A stretch of DNA of 8,859 bases, from contig JABJKO010000134.1 of assembly GCA_018660305.1 (NCBI GenBank), forward strand, positions 1 through 8,859. Reading direction: 5' to 3'. A program made the translations under genes and the position numbers. Shown piece by piece: positions 1-5,645 of the stretch; the first letter of the stretch is position 1, and every line of letters begins with the position of its first letter. Origin of the DNA: Rhodospirillaceae bacterium. GTDB lineage: Bacteria > Pseudomonadota > Alphaproteobacteria > MPNO01 > UBA2964. The notes under the pieces were generated by a model. It was not told where the DNA came from and ran no database searches. It saw nothing but the letters and a program-made list of their open reading frames with translations.

Positions 1-1
1 G

Positions 2-502
2 CCCAGTTTCGTCGCCGATTTCCGCGATCCGGCGCAGCGCGAAAAAGGTTTTCAGTACCGGGGGCTGATCGATCATGACAAGGCTGTCGATGATATCGCC
101 GCCGTTATCGCGCGTCTTAAAGCTATGCCGGAGTGCAACGGAAAGATCGGTGTCACCGGTTTTTGTACCGGGGGTACGTTGACCTATCTGGCGGCGGCGC
201 GTCTTGATATAGACGCGGCCGTTGCCTATTACGGCACGCAGATCCACGAATTTCTCGACGAAGGACAAAAAATCACCTGCCCGACCATCCTGCATGCGGG
301 TACCAGCGACGAACACGTGCCGCTGGAGCTTCTGAAACAAATCGAGGCCGCCCTGGCGGGCAACGGCAATATCACCATTCACGAATACGATTCAGGCCAC
401 GCCTTCGCCCACACCGAACGGGCGGACCATTATTCAGCCGAAGCGAGCGAACAGGCCCATAGGCGCACTTTCGCGCTGTTCAACGGATTGCGGAAGGGTT
501 AG
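2..502 (+). CDS. Dienelactone hydrolase family protein, 3' part (5' end outside window)
   Basis: Alpha/beta-hydrolase of the dienelactone hydrolase (carboxymethylenebutenolidase) family, a cytosolic enzyme that in characterised members opens dienelactone to maleylacetate in chloroaromatic breakdown; many homologues act on other esters or lactones. The reading frame is open from base 2, so the first roughly 60 residues lie outside the window and the Met codon at 125 is internal. Within the 166 visible residues the nucleophile elbow GFCTGG supplies Cys55, GTSDEHVP supplies Asp103, and GHAFAH supplies His133. The spacings of 48 and 30 residues nearly equal those of the Cys123-Asp171-His202 triad in Pseudomonas DLH. 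The C-terminal end is normal. The stop is followed at once by two short palindromes. A second, short copy of the elbow region lies near 4790. Family assignment is secure; the substrate is not known. Confidence 0.93.
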   Translation, partial: PSFVADFRDPAQREKGFQYRGLIDHDKAVDDIAAVIARLKAMPECNGKIGVTGFCTGGTLTYLAAARLDIDAAVAYYGTQIHEFLDEGQKITCPTILHAGTSDEHVPLELLKQIEAALAGNGNITIHEYDSGHAFAHTERADHYSAEASEQAHRRTFALFNGLRKG

Positions 503-505
503 TCA

Positions 506-546
506 GTGATCGGTACGATCACCGCGTCTTCAATCTATCGATAGAT
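506..546. promoter_or_regulatory. Two palindromes after the hydrolase stop, upstream of the DUF350 gene
   Basis: The 102-bp gap between the hydrolase and the DUF350 gene holds two perfect dyads. At 506-522, GTGATCG and CGATCAC flank a 3-base GTA spacer. At 533-546 lies the uninterrupted 14-bp palindrome ATCTATCGATAGAT. Neither is followed by a T-run, so a classical Rho-independent terminator is not supported. An uninterrupted 14-bp dyad looks more like a dimeric-regulator site for the operon that starts at 605. No confident -35/-10 pair is visible here. The function is inferred. Confidence 0.35.
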
Positions 547-604
547 CAGGCACTGTGTTAGTGTCCGCGGGTCTTCAGCAGAACTGCCCAGGAGTATTGG
601 TCTT

Positions 605-1015
605 TTGGAATTAGTCAGCATTTCTCTTGGTGAGTTACCATGGTTTTTCGCTTATCTGGCGACAGCTGTAGGTCTGACTCTGGTTTACCTGATCGTCTAT
701 ATGTGGGTAACGCCGCACGACGAAATCAAACTGATCAGAGAGAATAATTTGGCCGCATCGCTTGCCTTCGGTGGCAGCCTTGTCGGTTTCTCCCTGCCGC
801 TGGCCAGCGCCATCGCCAATTCGGACTCCCTGGTCGATTGTGCTGTCTGGGGCCTCATCGCCCTCGTCGTTCAGATCGCTATCTTTTTCCTCGTTCGTCT
901 GCCCATACCAAAAATTTCCGAGCGGATAGAAAAAGGTGAGACCGCCAGCGGGCTGTGGCTTGGTGTGACGTCGTTAACAGGCGGCTTGCTTAATGCCGCC
1001 TGTATGACCAATTAA
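605..1015 (+). CDS. DUF350 (YjfL-like, UPF0719) inner-membrane protein
   Basis: Small integral membrane protein of the DUF350 family; the molecular function is unknown. Its 136 residues form four hydrophobic segments at about 11-35, 49-71, 78-98 and 115-133. A charged loop follows the first (HDEIKLIRENN, 38-48), and a basic loop precedes the last (PKISERIEKGE, 102-112). A TTG start at 605 is chosen because AGGAG at 590-594 lies 10 bases upstream and no ATG fits the frame. The next gene starts 54 bp downstream. DUF350, DUF1190 and GspS-like genes in this order match E. coli yjfL-yjfM-yjfC, so the three probably work together at the envelope. A perfect inverted repeat lies inside the last codons (977-1003). 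Family assignment rests on size, topology and the diagnostic neighbourhood. Confidence 0.85.
   Translation: MELVSISLGELPWFFAYLATAVGLTLVYLIVYMWVTPHDEIKLIRENNLAASLAFGGSLVGFSLPLASAIANSDSLVDCAVWGLIALVVQIAIFFLVRLPIPKISERIEKGETASGLWLGVTSLTGGLLNAACMTN
977..1003 (+). repeat. Intragenic stem-loop near the 3' end of the DUF350 gene
   Basis: ACAGGCGGC and GCCGCCTGT form a perfect 9-bp, GC-rich stem around a 9-base loop. It ends only 12 bases before the end of the stop codon. No T-run follows (the next bases are ATGACCA), so it is not a standard terminator. It could protect or terminate the upstream message, setting different expression of the membrane protein and the lipoprotein; that is inference. Confidence 0.45.
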
Positions 1016-1069
1016 GGGGTCTGGGTTTCGTGTTTCCCTCGGCGTGAATTCGTAATTGGAGGAATTTCC

Positions 1070-1612
1070 ATGAGAAGCTGGCAGTCAATCTCGGTCGCCA
1101 CTCTGATGGGCGTAAGCGCCATCGCGCTTTCCGCCTGCGAGGAACAGACGGTGGATACCGCCATCTTCGACAGCCTGCAGCAATGCATCAACGAACCCGG
1201 TATGCTGCGCGAGGATTGCGAAAAGAGCCAGGCCGAGGCGCGGAGCCAGCACACCGCCGTGGCGCCAAAATATACATCGGTTCAGGATTGCCAGGCCGAC
1301 TTCGGTGCCGGGCGGTGCGAGCAGGCGCCCTACCGGTCTTCAACCGGCGGCTCGATCTTTATGCCCCTGATGATGGGGTACATGATGGGCTCGATGCTTA
1401 ACGGACGCCGTATGGGCGGTTCGCAACCGCTTTACCGGTCAGCCAGCGATCCTAAATCATACCGAACCGCCGATAACAGGAGCGCAGGTGCGAAGACGGG
1501 CCGGACCCAGGTCGCCCGTTCGGCCGCCAGCCGGCCATCGGTCAAGACCTCGACCATCCGACGTGGTGGCTTTGGCTCTTCCGGTCGGCGCTTTGGATCC
1601 GCGGCCACCTGA
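1070..1612 (+). CDS. DUF1190 (YjfM/YgiB-like) lipoprotein
   Basis: Predicted lipoprotein of the DUF1190 / UPF0441 family (E. coli YgiB and YjfM); function unknown. An N-terminal signal with a single Arg and a hydrophobic core (about 4-20) ends in the lipobox LSAC, so cleavage before Cys23 and lipidation are expected. The mature part begins EEQ, which does not match the Asp+2 inner-membrane retention signal. Further cysteines are at 39, 50, 74 and 83; the motif CQADFGAGRCE (74-84) is a family hallmark as I recall it. A Met/Gly-rich stretch (98-116) is followed by a basic Ser/Arg/Gly-rich tail (about 122-180), probably disordered. The ATG is preceded by GGAGGA at 1058-1063 with ideal spacing. 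It lies 29 bp before the ATP-grasp gene, as ygiB precedes ygiC and yjfM precedes yjfC in E. coli. Confidence 0.85.
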   Translation: MRSWQSISVATLMGVSAIALSACEEQTVDTAIFDSLQQCINEPGMLREDCEKSQAEARSQHTAVAPKYTSVQDCQADFGAGRCEQAPYRSSTGGSIFMPLMMGYMMGSMLNGRRMGGSQPLYRSASDPKSYRTADNRSAGAKTGRTQVARSAASRPSVKTSTIRRGGFGSSGRRFGSAAT

Positions 1613-1641
1613 AGAATTTCCGCCGCGACCTGTAGTTTTTC

Positions 1642-2802
1642 ATGAAGCGAATTCCCGTCAAACCACGCGCCGGCCTGGCTGCGGCCGCGGCCAAACACGA
1701 TTTCGAGTTTCAGGAAGGGGTGGGCATCCCTTATTGGGATGAGAGCGCCTACTACCAGTTCACCCCGCGCGAAATCGAGGAGGATCTGGAGGGGCCCGCG
1801 ACGGAAATAGAGGGCCTTTGTTTTCAGGTCGTGGCCCGGGCCATGGAAGATGAGACGGTCTTCCGCCGCCTTGGGATCGCGGAATTTTTCTGGGACTATA
1901 TTGCGGATAGTTGGCAGAATCAGGAAAAGAACCTGTATGGGCGCATGGATTTCTCCTATGACGGTAATGGCCCGGCGAAGCTGCTCGAATACAACGCCGA
2001 CACGCCGACGACCCTCTATGAATCAGCGGTGTTTCAGTGGGAGTGGCTCGAGGAGGCTACTCAGGAAAATCTCCTTCCCGAGGGCTGCGACCAGTTCAAT
2101 GACATACATGAAAAAATCGTCGCGTCGTTTCCGCATCTTGGAATCACAGGGCCACTGCATCTGGCCAGCAACCAGGATGTCGAGGACGACAGGGGCACTC
2201 TCGATTATATCGGGGAATGTGCCAAGGAAGCAGGACTGACCCCCCTGGTGCTTGCCATGGAGGACATCGGCATGGGGGAGGACAGCCAGTTCACCGATCT
2301 CGATGACCGGGTCATCAGTTCCCTGTTCAAGCTCTATCCATGGGAATGGATCATGGAAGAGGAGTTCGGTCTCAATTTACCGGCCAGCGGCGTGCGGTTT
2401 ATCGAGCCACCGTGGCGGGCTATCCTGTCAAACAAGGGGCTGTTGCCCCTGCTTTGGGAGATGTTCGAGGGTCATCCGAACCTGCTGCCCGCCTATTTCG
2501 ACGGTGATCCCGCTGCGTCGGCCATCGGCGATTCCTATGTCCGTAAGCCCCTGCTATCGCGACAGGGGGCCAACATTGAAATCGTCCGCGATGGTAAGAC
2601 AGAACTTCACAATGAAGGCCCCTATGGCGCCGAAGGCCACATTGTGCAGGCATTTCACCCGCTGCCGGACATCGATGGAAATTTCCCCCTTATCGGCTGC
2701 TGGCTGATTGCCAGCCAGGCTGTGGGCCTCGGTATCCGCGAGGATACGACACTGGTCACCGGCAAGAACGCCCGCTTTGTGCCCCACGTGATCCTTGATT
2801 GA
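1642..2802 (+). CDS. Glutathionylspermidine synthase-like ATP-grasp protein (YjfC/YgiC family), synthetase-only
   Basis: C-N amidoligase of the preATP-grasp/ATP-grasp type. E. coli GspS joins the Gly carboxylate of glutathione to spermidine using ATP. This 386-residue protein has only the synthetase part and lacks the N-terminal amidase of GspS, as do YgiC and YjfC, whose substrates are unknown. Visible motifs are LYGRMDFSYDG (98-108; Arg101 and Asp103), LLEYNADTPTTLYES (114-128; Glu117, Asn119), KLYPWEW (230-236), EPPWRAILSNKG (255-266; Lys265), SYVRKPLLSRQG (298-309; Lys302) and GCWLIASQAVGLGIRED (352-368). They match in type the Arg, Asp, Glu, Asn and Lys ligands of GspS. The ATG at 1642 has no strong Shine-Dalgarno, so translation may depend on coupling to the lipoprotein gene 29 bp upstream. 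The SpeD-like gene downstream makes a polyamine-type amine a reasonable co-substrate, by inference. Confidence 0.9.
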   Translation: MKRIPVKPRAGLAAAAAKHDFEFQEGVGIPYWDESAYYQFTPREIEEDLEGPATEIEGLCFQVVARAMEDETVFRRLGIAEFFWDYIADSWQNQEKNLYGRMDFSYDGNGPAKLLEYNADTPTTLYESAVFQWEWLEEATQENLLPEGCDQFNDIHEKIVASFPHLGITGPLHLASNQDVEDDRGTLDYIGECAKEAGLTPLVLAMEDIGMGEDSQFTDLDDRVISSLFKLYPWEWIMEEEFGLNLPASGVRFIEPPWRAILSNKGLLPLLWEMFEGHPNLLPAYFDGDPAASAIGDSYVRKPLLSRQGANIEIVRDGKTELHNEGPYGAEGHIVQAFHPLPDIDGNFPLIGCWLIASQAVGLGIREDTTLVTGKNARFVPHVILD

Positions 2803-2831
2803 CTGACAGGATAGCGGGTGCAATTCTCTCC

Positions 2832-2876
2832 CGGAAATTTCCGAACCGGATGACTGACCCTTCGCCCAATTTGACA
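2832..2876 (+). promoter_or_regulatory. Palindrome and -35-like box upstream of the SpeD-like/DUF3326 pair
   Basis: The 153-bp gap before the SpeD-like gene contains the perfect 12-bp palindrome CGGAAATTTCCG (2832-2843) and a perfect TTGACA (2871-2876). The hexamer 17 bases further on (CATTGG, 2894-2899) is a poor -10. This could be a promoter with an operator for the pair 2956-4723, but only the -35 box is convincing. The palindrome lacks a following T-run, so it is not a clear terminator for the ATP-grasp gene. Confidence 0.3.
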
Positions 2877-2946
2877 TGATCGACGCAATGCCGCATTGGC
2901 GCGCACAAACATGATTACCGGAGACCAGCGATCCGCCTGGACCCCT

Positions 2947-2958
2947 GGAGCAGTGATG
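2947..2958 (+). promoter_or_regulatory. Ribosome binding site deciding the SpeD-like start
   Basis: GGAG (2947-2950) lies 5 bases before the ATG at 2956. The earlier in-frame TTG (2896) and ATG (2911) have no purine-rich site upstream, and family homology begins only at the KYG of the 2956 start. Confidence 0.65.
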
Positions 2959-3327
2959 GATAAATACGGCGTCGAATTAATTCTCGATTTGCACAAGTGT
3001 AATCCCGCGACCTTTACCCGCGAGAGCATCAGCGCGTATTTCGAGCGCCTGTGCGAACTTATCGACATGAAGCGTGAGGCGCTGCATTTCTGGGACGATG
3101 TGGGTGTTCCGGAGGAAGACAAGCAGACATCACCCCATACCCAGGGCACGTCGGCGGTTCAGTTCATTCTGACCAGTTCGATTGTCATCCACGCGCTCGA
3201 TCAAATGGGCGCTGTCTATATCAACATGTTTTCGTGCAAGGCATTCGATCCCAAAGTCGCGGAACATTTTACGGTCGAATGGTTCGGCGCCGGGGAATGC
3301 TCGGCCCGGTTTATCGATCGAATTTAA
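2956..3327 (+). CDS. S-adenosylmethionine decarboxylase-like (SpeD family) pyruvoyl enzyme, divergent
   Basis: Member of the AdoMetDC/SpeD fold, whose proenzyme cleaves itself at a Ser to make a pyruvoyl cofactor. Known members decarboxylate S-adenosylmethionine for spermidine synthesis, and some homologues have changed to ornithine or arginine decarboxylases. The 123 residues begin with YGVELILDLHKCN (4-16), typical of the family N terminus. The processing region reads TSSIVIHALDQ (73-83): Ser74 fits the pyruvoyl Ser (T. maritima Ser63), His79 the processing His68, and Cys94 in FSCK the catalytic Cys83. The His-to-Cys spacing of 15 is exact. The usual ESH is TSS and the usual HTWPE is HALDQ, so the Trp and Glu associated with AdoMet binding are absent. 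Length is normal. The stop lies 10 bases before the DUF3326 start, so the two genes are co-transcribed and probably coupled. Fold confidence is high; substrate confidence is low. Confidence 0.87.
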   Translation: MDKYGVELILDLHKCNPATFTRESISAYFERLCELIDMKREALHFWDDVGVPEEDKQTSPHTQGTSAVQFILTSSIVIHALDQMGAVYINMFSCKAFDPKVAEHFTVEWFGAGECSARFIDRI

Positions 3328-3340
3328 GGAAACATCCGTG
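3326..3340 (+). promoter_or_regulatory. Ribosome binding site deciding the GTG start of the DUF3326 gene
   Basis: AAGGAA (3326-3331), overlapping the SpeD-like stop codon, lies 6 bases before GTG at 3338. The open frame extends upstream to an ATG at 3182, but that stretch overlaps SpeD-like coding sequence in another frame and makes an unconvincing protein, so GTG 3338 is preferred. Confidence 0.7.
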
Positions 3341-4723
3341 AAGCTGGTAGAAAAGGAAATCCTCGTTCCGGCCGCGTTGGCACACCGGGACCTGATCGCG
3401 CATATGGACGATGCGGTCAGATCCAGCCTCGGAGACAGCGGCATCCCGGTACGCTTCGCGATCACACGTCTCGACGATGTTCATTACCAGTGCGCGCTAG
3501 GCCTGCTGGAGGCACCCGGCCTCCGGGAGACGCCCGGCCTCCGGGGATCCGATACGCCGGAATCCCTGTTCCGCTTTGTGCCGCGCAGATTGGAGCGCAC
3601 CGGTGCTTTCAATGCCGTCCTGATGGTGCCAACCGGGATTGACGCCCAAATCGGCGGGCATGCTGGCGATGCAACGCCGGCGGCGCGGGTGCTCGCCGAG
3701 GCCTGCGACAGGTTGGTCCTGCATCCCAACGTCGTTAATGCCTCCGACCTCAACGAAATGCCGGACAACGCCTTCTATGTGGAAGGGAGCACCCTGACAC
3801 GATTGTTGATGGGGACGGTGGGATTGCAGCCAGTCCGCTCGAACCGGGTGCTGGTGATTATCGACGATCACGAGATCGAGATGTTCGCCAATGATACCGT
3901 CAACGCGGTGAGTGCCGCGCGGGCGACCTACGGGTTGGATTGTCCGGTCGTGGTAAAGCTCGATCCTCCCCTGCGCATGGCAGGGGAAGTGACGGGATCG
4001 GGACGGGCGGCCGGCGCCGTGGAAGGGCTGGAACGGGTCTGCACGGTGTTGGCGGAATATGAAGGCACGTATGACGCGATGGCGATCGCCTCCGTTATCG
4101 AGGTCGATGAGGAATACCACGAGAAATATTTTCATAGCGGCGGTGAGTTGATCAACCCCTGGGGCGGCGTCGAGGCCATGCTGACTCACGCCTTGTCACT
4201 GCTCTACGACATCCCGGCGGCGCACTCGCCCATGCTGGAGAACTTCACGGTCGCGAATTTCGACCTCGGACTGGTCGATCCGCGCCTTGCCGCCGAGGCC
4301 GCGTCGCTCACCTTCCTGCAATGTATGCTGAAGGGGCTTCACCGCAGCCCGCGGATCGTTACTGACCCGGAAATCATGCGTGAGACGGGAATTTTTACCG
4401 CTGCCGACGTCTCCTGTCTGGTCATTCCTGACAAATGCATCGGGCTTCCGACACTGGCGGCGCTCGAACAGGGTATCCCGGTCATCGCCGTGCGCGAAAA
4501 CCATAACCTTATGCAAAACGATCTCGCGGCGCTCCCCTGGGCGCCGGGTCAGTTGCATTTAGTTGAGAATTACTGGGAAGCGGTGGGCGTGATGACCGCC
4601 CTCAAGGCCGGTATTACGCCAGCTTCTTTACGCCGCCCACTCGAAGCGACACGGGTGGAGACCAGAAATCAGGAATCGCAAGAAACGCAATCCGGCGCGA
4701 CACCCCGCTCGATCCGTTCCTGA
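3338..4723 (+). CDS. DUF3326 family protein with an N-terminal extension
   Basis: Protein of unknown function whose core I recognise as DUF3326, a family I know chiefly from cyanobacteria and plants. From the GTG at 3338 it has 461 residues. The core begins NAVLMVPTGI (92-101) and continues with IGGHAGDATP (105-114), CDRLVLHPNVVN (123-134), YVEGSTL (147-153), NRVLVIID (169-176), INPWGGVEA (272-280) and LTFLQCMLKGLHRSP (324-338). The end of the core holds CLVIPDKCIGLPTLAALEQGIPVIAVREN (360-388, two overlapping family motifs). Conserved Gly, Asp, His and Asn clusters hint at an enzyme, but no known catalytic motif is evident. Residues 1-90 precede the usual core and contain a duplicated six-residue unit (59-70). 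The last 30 residues are polar and look disordered. No signal peptide or membrane segment is seen, so it is probably cytosolic. Tight linkage to the SpeD-like gene points to a shared pathway. Confidence 0.82.
   Translation: MKLVEKEILVPAALAHRDLIAHMDDAVRSSLGDSGIPVRFAITRLDDVHYQCALGLLEAPGLRETPGLRGSDTPESLFRFVPRRLERTGAFNAVLMVPTGIDAQIGGHAGDATPAARVLAEACDRLVLHPNVVNASDLNEMPDNAFYVEGSTLTRLLMGTVGLQPVRSNRVLVIIDDHEIEMFANDTVNAVSAARATYGLDCPVVVKLDPPLRMAGEVTGSGRAAGAVEGLERVCTVLAEYEGTYDAMAIASVIEVDEEYHEKYFHSGGELINPWGGVEAMLTHALSLLYDIPAAHSPMLENFTVANFDLGLVDPRLAAEAASLTFLQCMLKGLHRSPRIVTDPEIMRETGIFTAADVSCLVIPDKCIGLPTLAALEQGIPVIAVRENHNLMQNDLAALPWAPGQLHLVENYWEAVGVMTALKAGITPASLRRPLEATRVETRNQESQETQSGATPRSIRS
3515..3545 (+). 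repeat. Short tandem duplication inside the DUF3326 gene
   Basis: CCCGGCCTCCGGG occurs at 3515-3527 and again at 3533-3545, an 18-bp period encoding APGLRE then TPGLRG. Each copy is itself partly self-complementary (CCCGG/CCGGG). The insertion keeps frame and falls in the poorly conserved N-terminal extension. Confidence 0.7.
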
Positions 4724-4789
4724 ACCTGCCGCCGAGCCAATAGGCCCATGAGCGCACCCGTGAGTTGTTTAGCGGACCAGACCCCTGGA

Positions 4790-4855
4790 AATGGCTGGAT
4801 CGGTGTCACCGGTTTCTGTACCGCTGGCGCGTTGACCAATCTGACGGCCCCCGCT
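4790..4855 (+). pseudogene. Remnant of a dienelactone hydrolase gene (nucleophile-elbow fragment)
   Basis: Translated in frame, these 22 codons read NGWIGVTGFCTAGALTNLTA, close to NGKIGVTGFCTGGTLTYLAA of the hydrolase at the window start. At the DNA level 4798-4846 matches 145-193 at 42 of 49 positions by my hand count, in the same orientation. The glycine after the elbow CT is Ala here. Nothing upstream or downstream continues the hydrolase: no Asp or His motif follows, and the minus-strand regulator's stop codon lies at 4860-4862. An 88-codon frame running 4748-5014 includes this segment, but its second half is antisense to the regulator and unconvincing. It is best read as a decayed or partial duplicate. 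Confidence 0.65.
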
Positions 4856-4859
4856 CACC

Positions 4860-5423
4860 CTACAGGTCCTCTGTGGAGGCATCCGTTGAATCAATTGGTA
4901 TGTCGAAGACGGATTTTTCCTCTGCGTCAGCGACCCGACGCTCGGTCTTGCCGCGGGGCGGGCCATAATCGTTACGCCGTCGACACGGTCCAAAATAATT
5001 CTTTGTACGAATAAATTGCCGTGGATTGTTGATTATCGATTCAATTCGCCTGCCGAGTAATTGCACGGAGACCGGCTTGGCGAGGAACTCGTTCACACCG
5101 GCGTCCCGTGCCTCCGCAACCCGCTGAAACTCGGTAAAACCCGACAGCATAATGATCGGGATATAGGGGTCGGGGCTGTCTTCGGCGGTTCGGACAAGGC
5201 GCACGAATTCCAAACCGTCGAGCGGCTCCATAAACCAATCGACAATGATCAAATTCGCCGTGAAACTCTGCATTTCCTTGAAGGCGACTGCCGCGTCCCC
5301 CGCTTCCCGAATTTGTTTGCAGCCAAGCCCGAGCAGGATCGATTTGATGATCAGCCGCATATGACGGCTATCATCGATCAGAAGCACCTTGATTTCCCGA
5401 AAGTCTATTTCGGTGGATTTCAT
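4860..5423 (-). CDS. CheY-like single-domain response regulator with Arg-rich C-terminal tail
   Basis: Receiver-domain protein of 187 residues, cytosolic, expected to be phosphorylated by an unlinked histidine kinase. The acidic pair is Asp17-Asp18 in KVLLIDDSRHMR, the phospho-acceptor is Asp62 in LIIVDWFMEPLDG, the switch Ser is Ser94 in IIMLSGF, and the conserved Lys is Lys116 in FLAKPV, so all key residues are present. After the receiver (about 11-130) comes a tail with KNYFGPCRRRNDYGPPRG and a Glu/Asp/Ser-rich end; there is no DNA-binding or enzymatic output domain. Tails with a YFGP-x-RRR motif are common on alphaproteobacterial receivers as I recall. The start at 5423 is chosen because AAAGG (plus-strand 5430-5434) lies 6 bases upstream and the receiver begins at once; the 38 codons further upstream look non-coding. 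It is convergent with the DUF3326 gene. No kinase lies in the window. Confidence 0.9.
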   Translation of the reverse strand: MKSTEIDFREIKVLLIDDSRHMRLIIKSILLGLGCKQIREAGDAAVAFKEMQSFTANLIIVDWFMEPLDGLEFVRLVRTAEDSPDPYIPIIMLSGFTEFQRVAEARDAGVNEFLAKPVSVQLLGRRIESIINNPRQFIRTKNYFGPCRRRNDYGPPRGKTERRVADAEEKSVFDIPIDSTDASTEDL

Positions 5424-5645
5424 TAGACACCTTTGAAACAAAACGCCGCCGAAATGGCACTTACTACGCCAGGCCCTTACAGGTGGGTTATTGACCGTCA
5501 GGCGACTGAAATCCCCTCGCGGAGGGGGGCAGAACAACCATTTTCGACGATGGAATTAAATGCACTGGGTTTTGTCGAGTCAGGTCGATAATCAGTGATG
5601 CAATTTAGATGTTTCTCCGGAATGCCGATTTTGTCCATTACCCGT

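Noticed and set aside
2896..2955. Longer N terminus for the SpeD-like protein from a TTG (2896) or ATG (2911)
   Set aside because: Neither has a ribosome site, the extra 20 or 15 residues are not family-like, and GGAG lies correctly before the ATG at 2956.
3182..3337. Upstream extension of the DUF3326 protein to an ATG at 3182
   Set aside because: It overlaps the SpeD-like gene in another frame and gives a Ser/Arg-rich, unconserved stretch; GTG at 3338 has AAGGAA at good spacing.
3497..4189. Long minus-strand open frame inside the DUF3326 gene
   Set aside because: The opposite strand carries clear family motifs across the whole stretch, and this frame has none.
4748..5014. 88-codon forward open frame as a real gene
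   Set aside because: Only a 22-codon middle part resembles a protein (hydrolase elbow); the rest is antisense to the response regulator tail.
5424..5537. 38 extra N-terminal residues on the response regulator
   Set aside because: The upstream part is Pro/Arg-rich and non-receiver, while the ATG at 5423 has AAAGG 6 bases before it and starts just ahead of the receiver.
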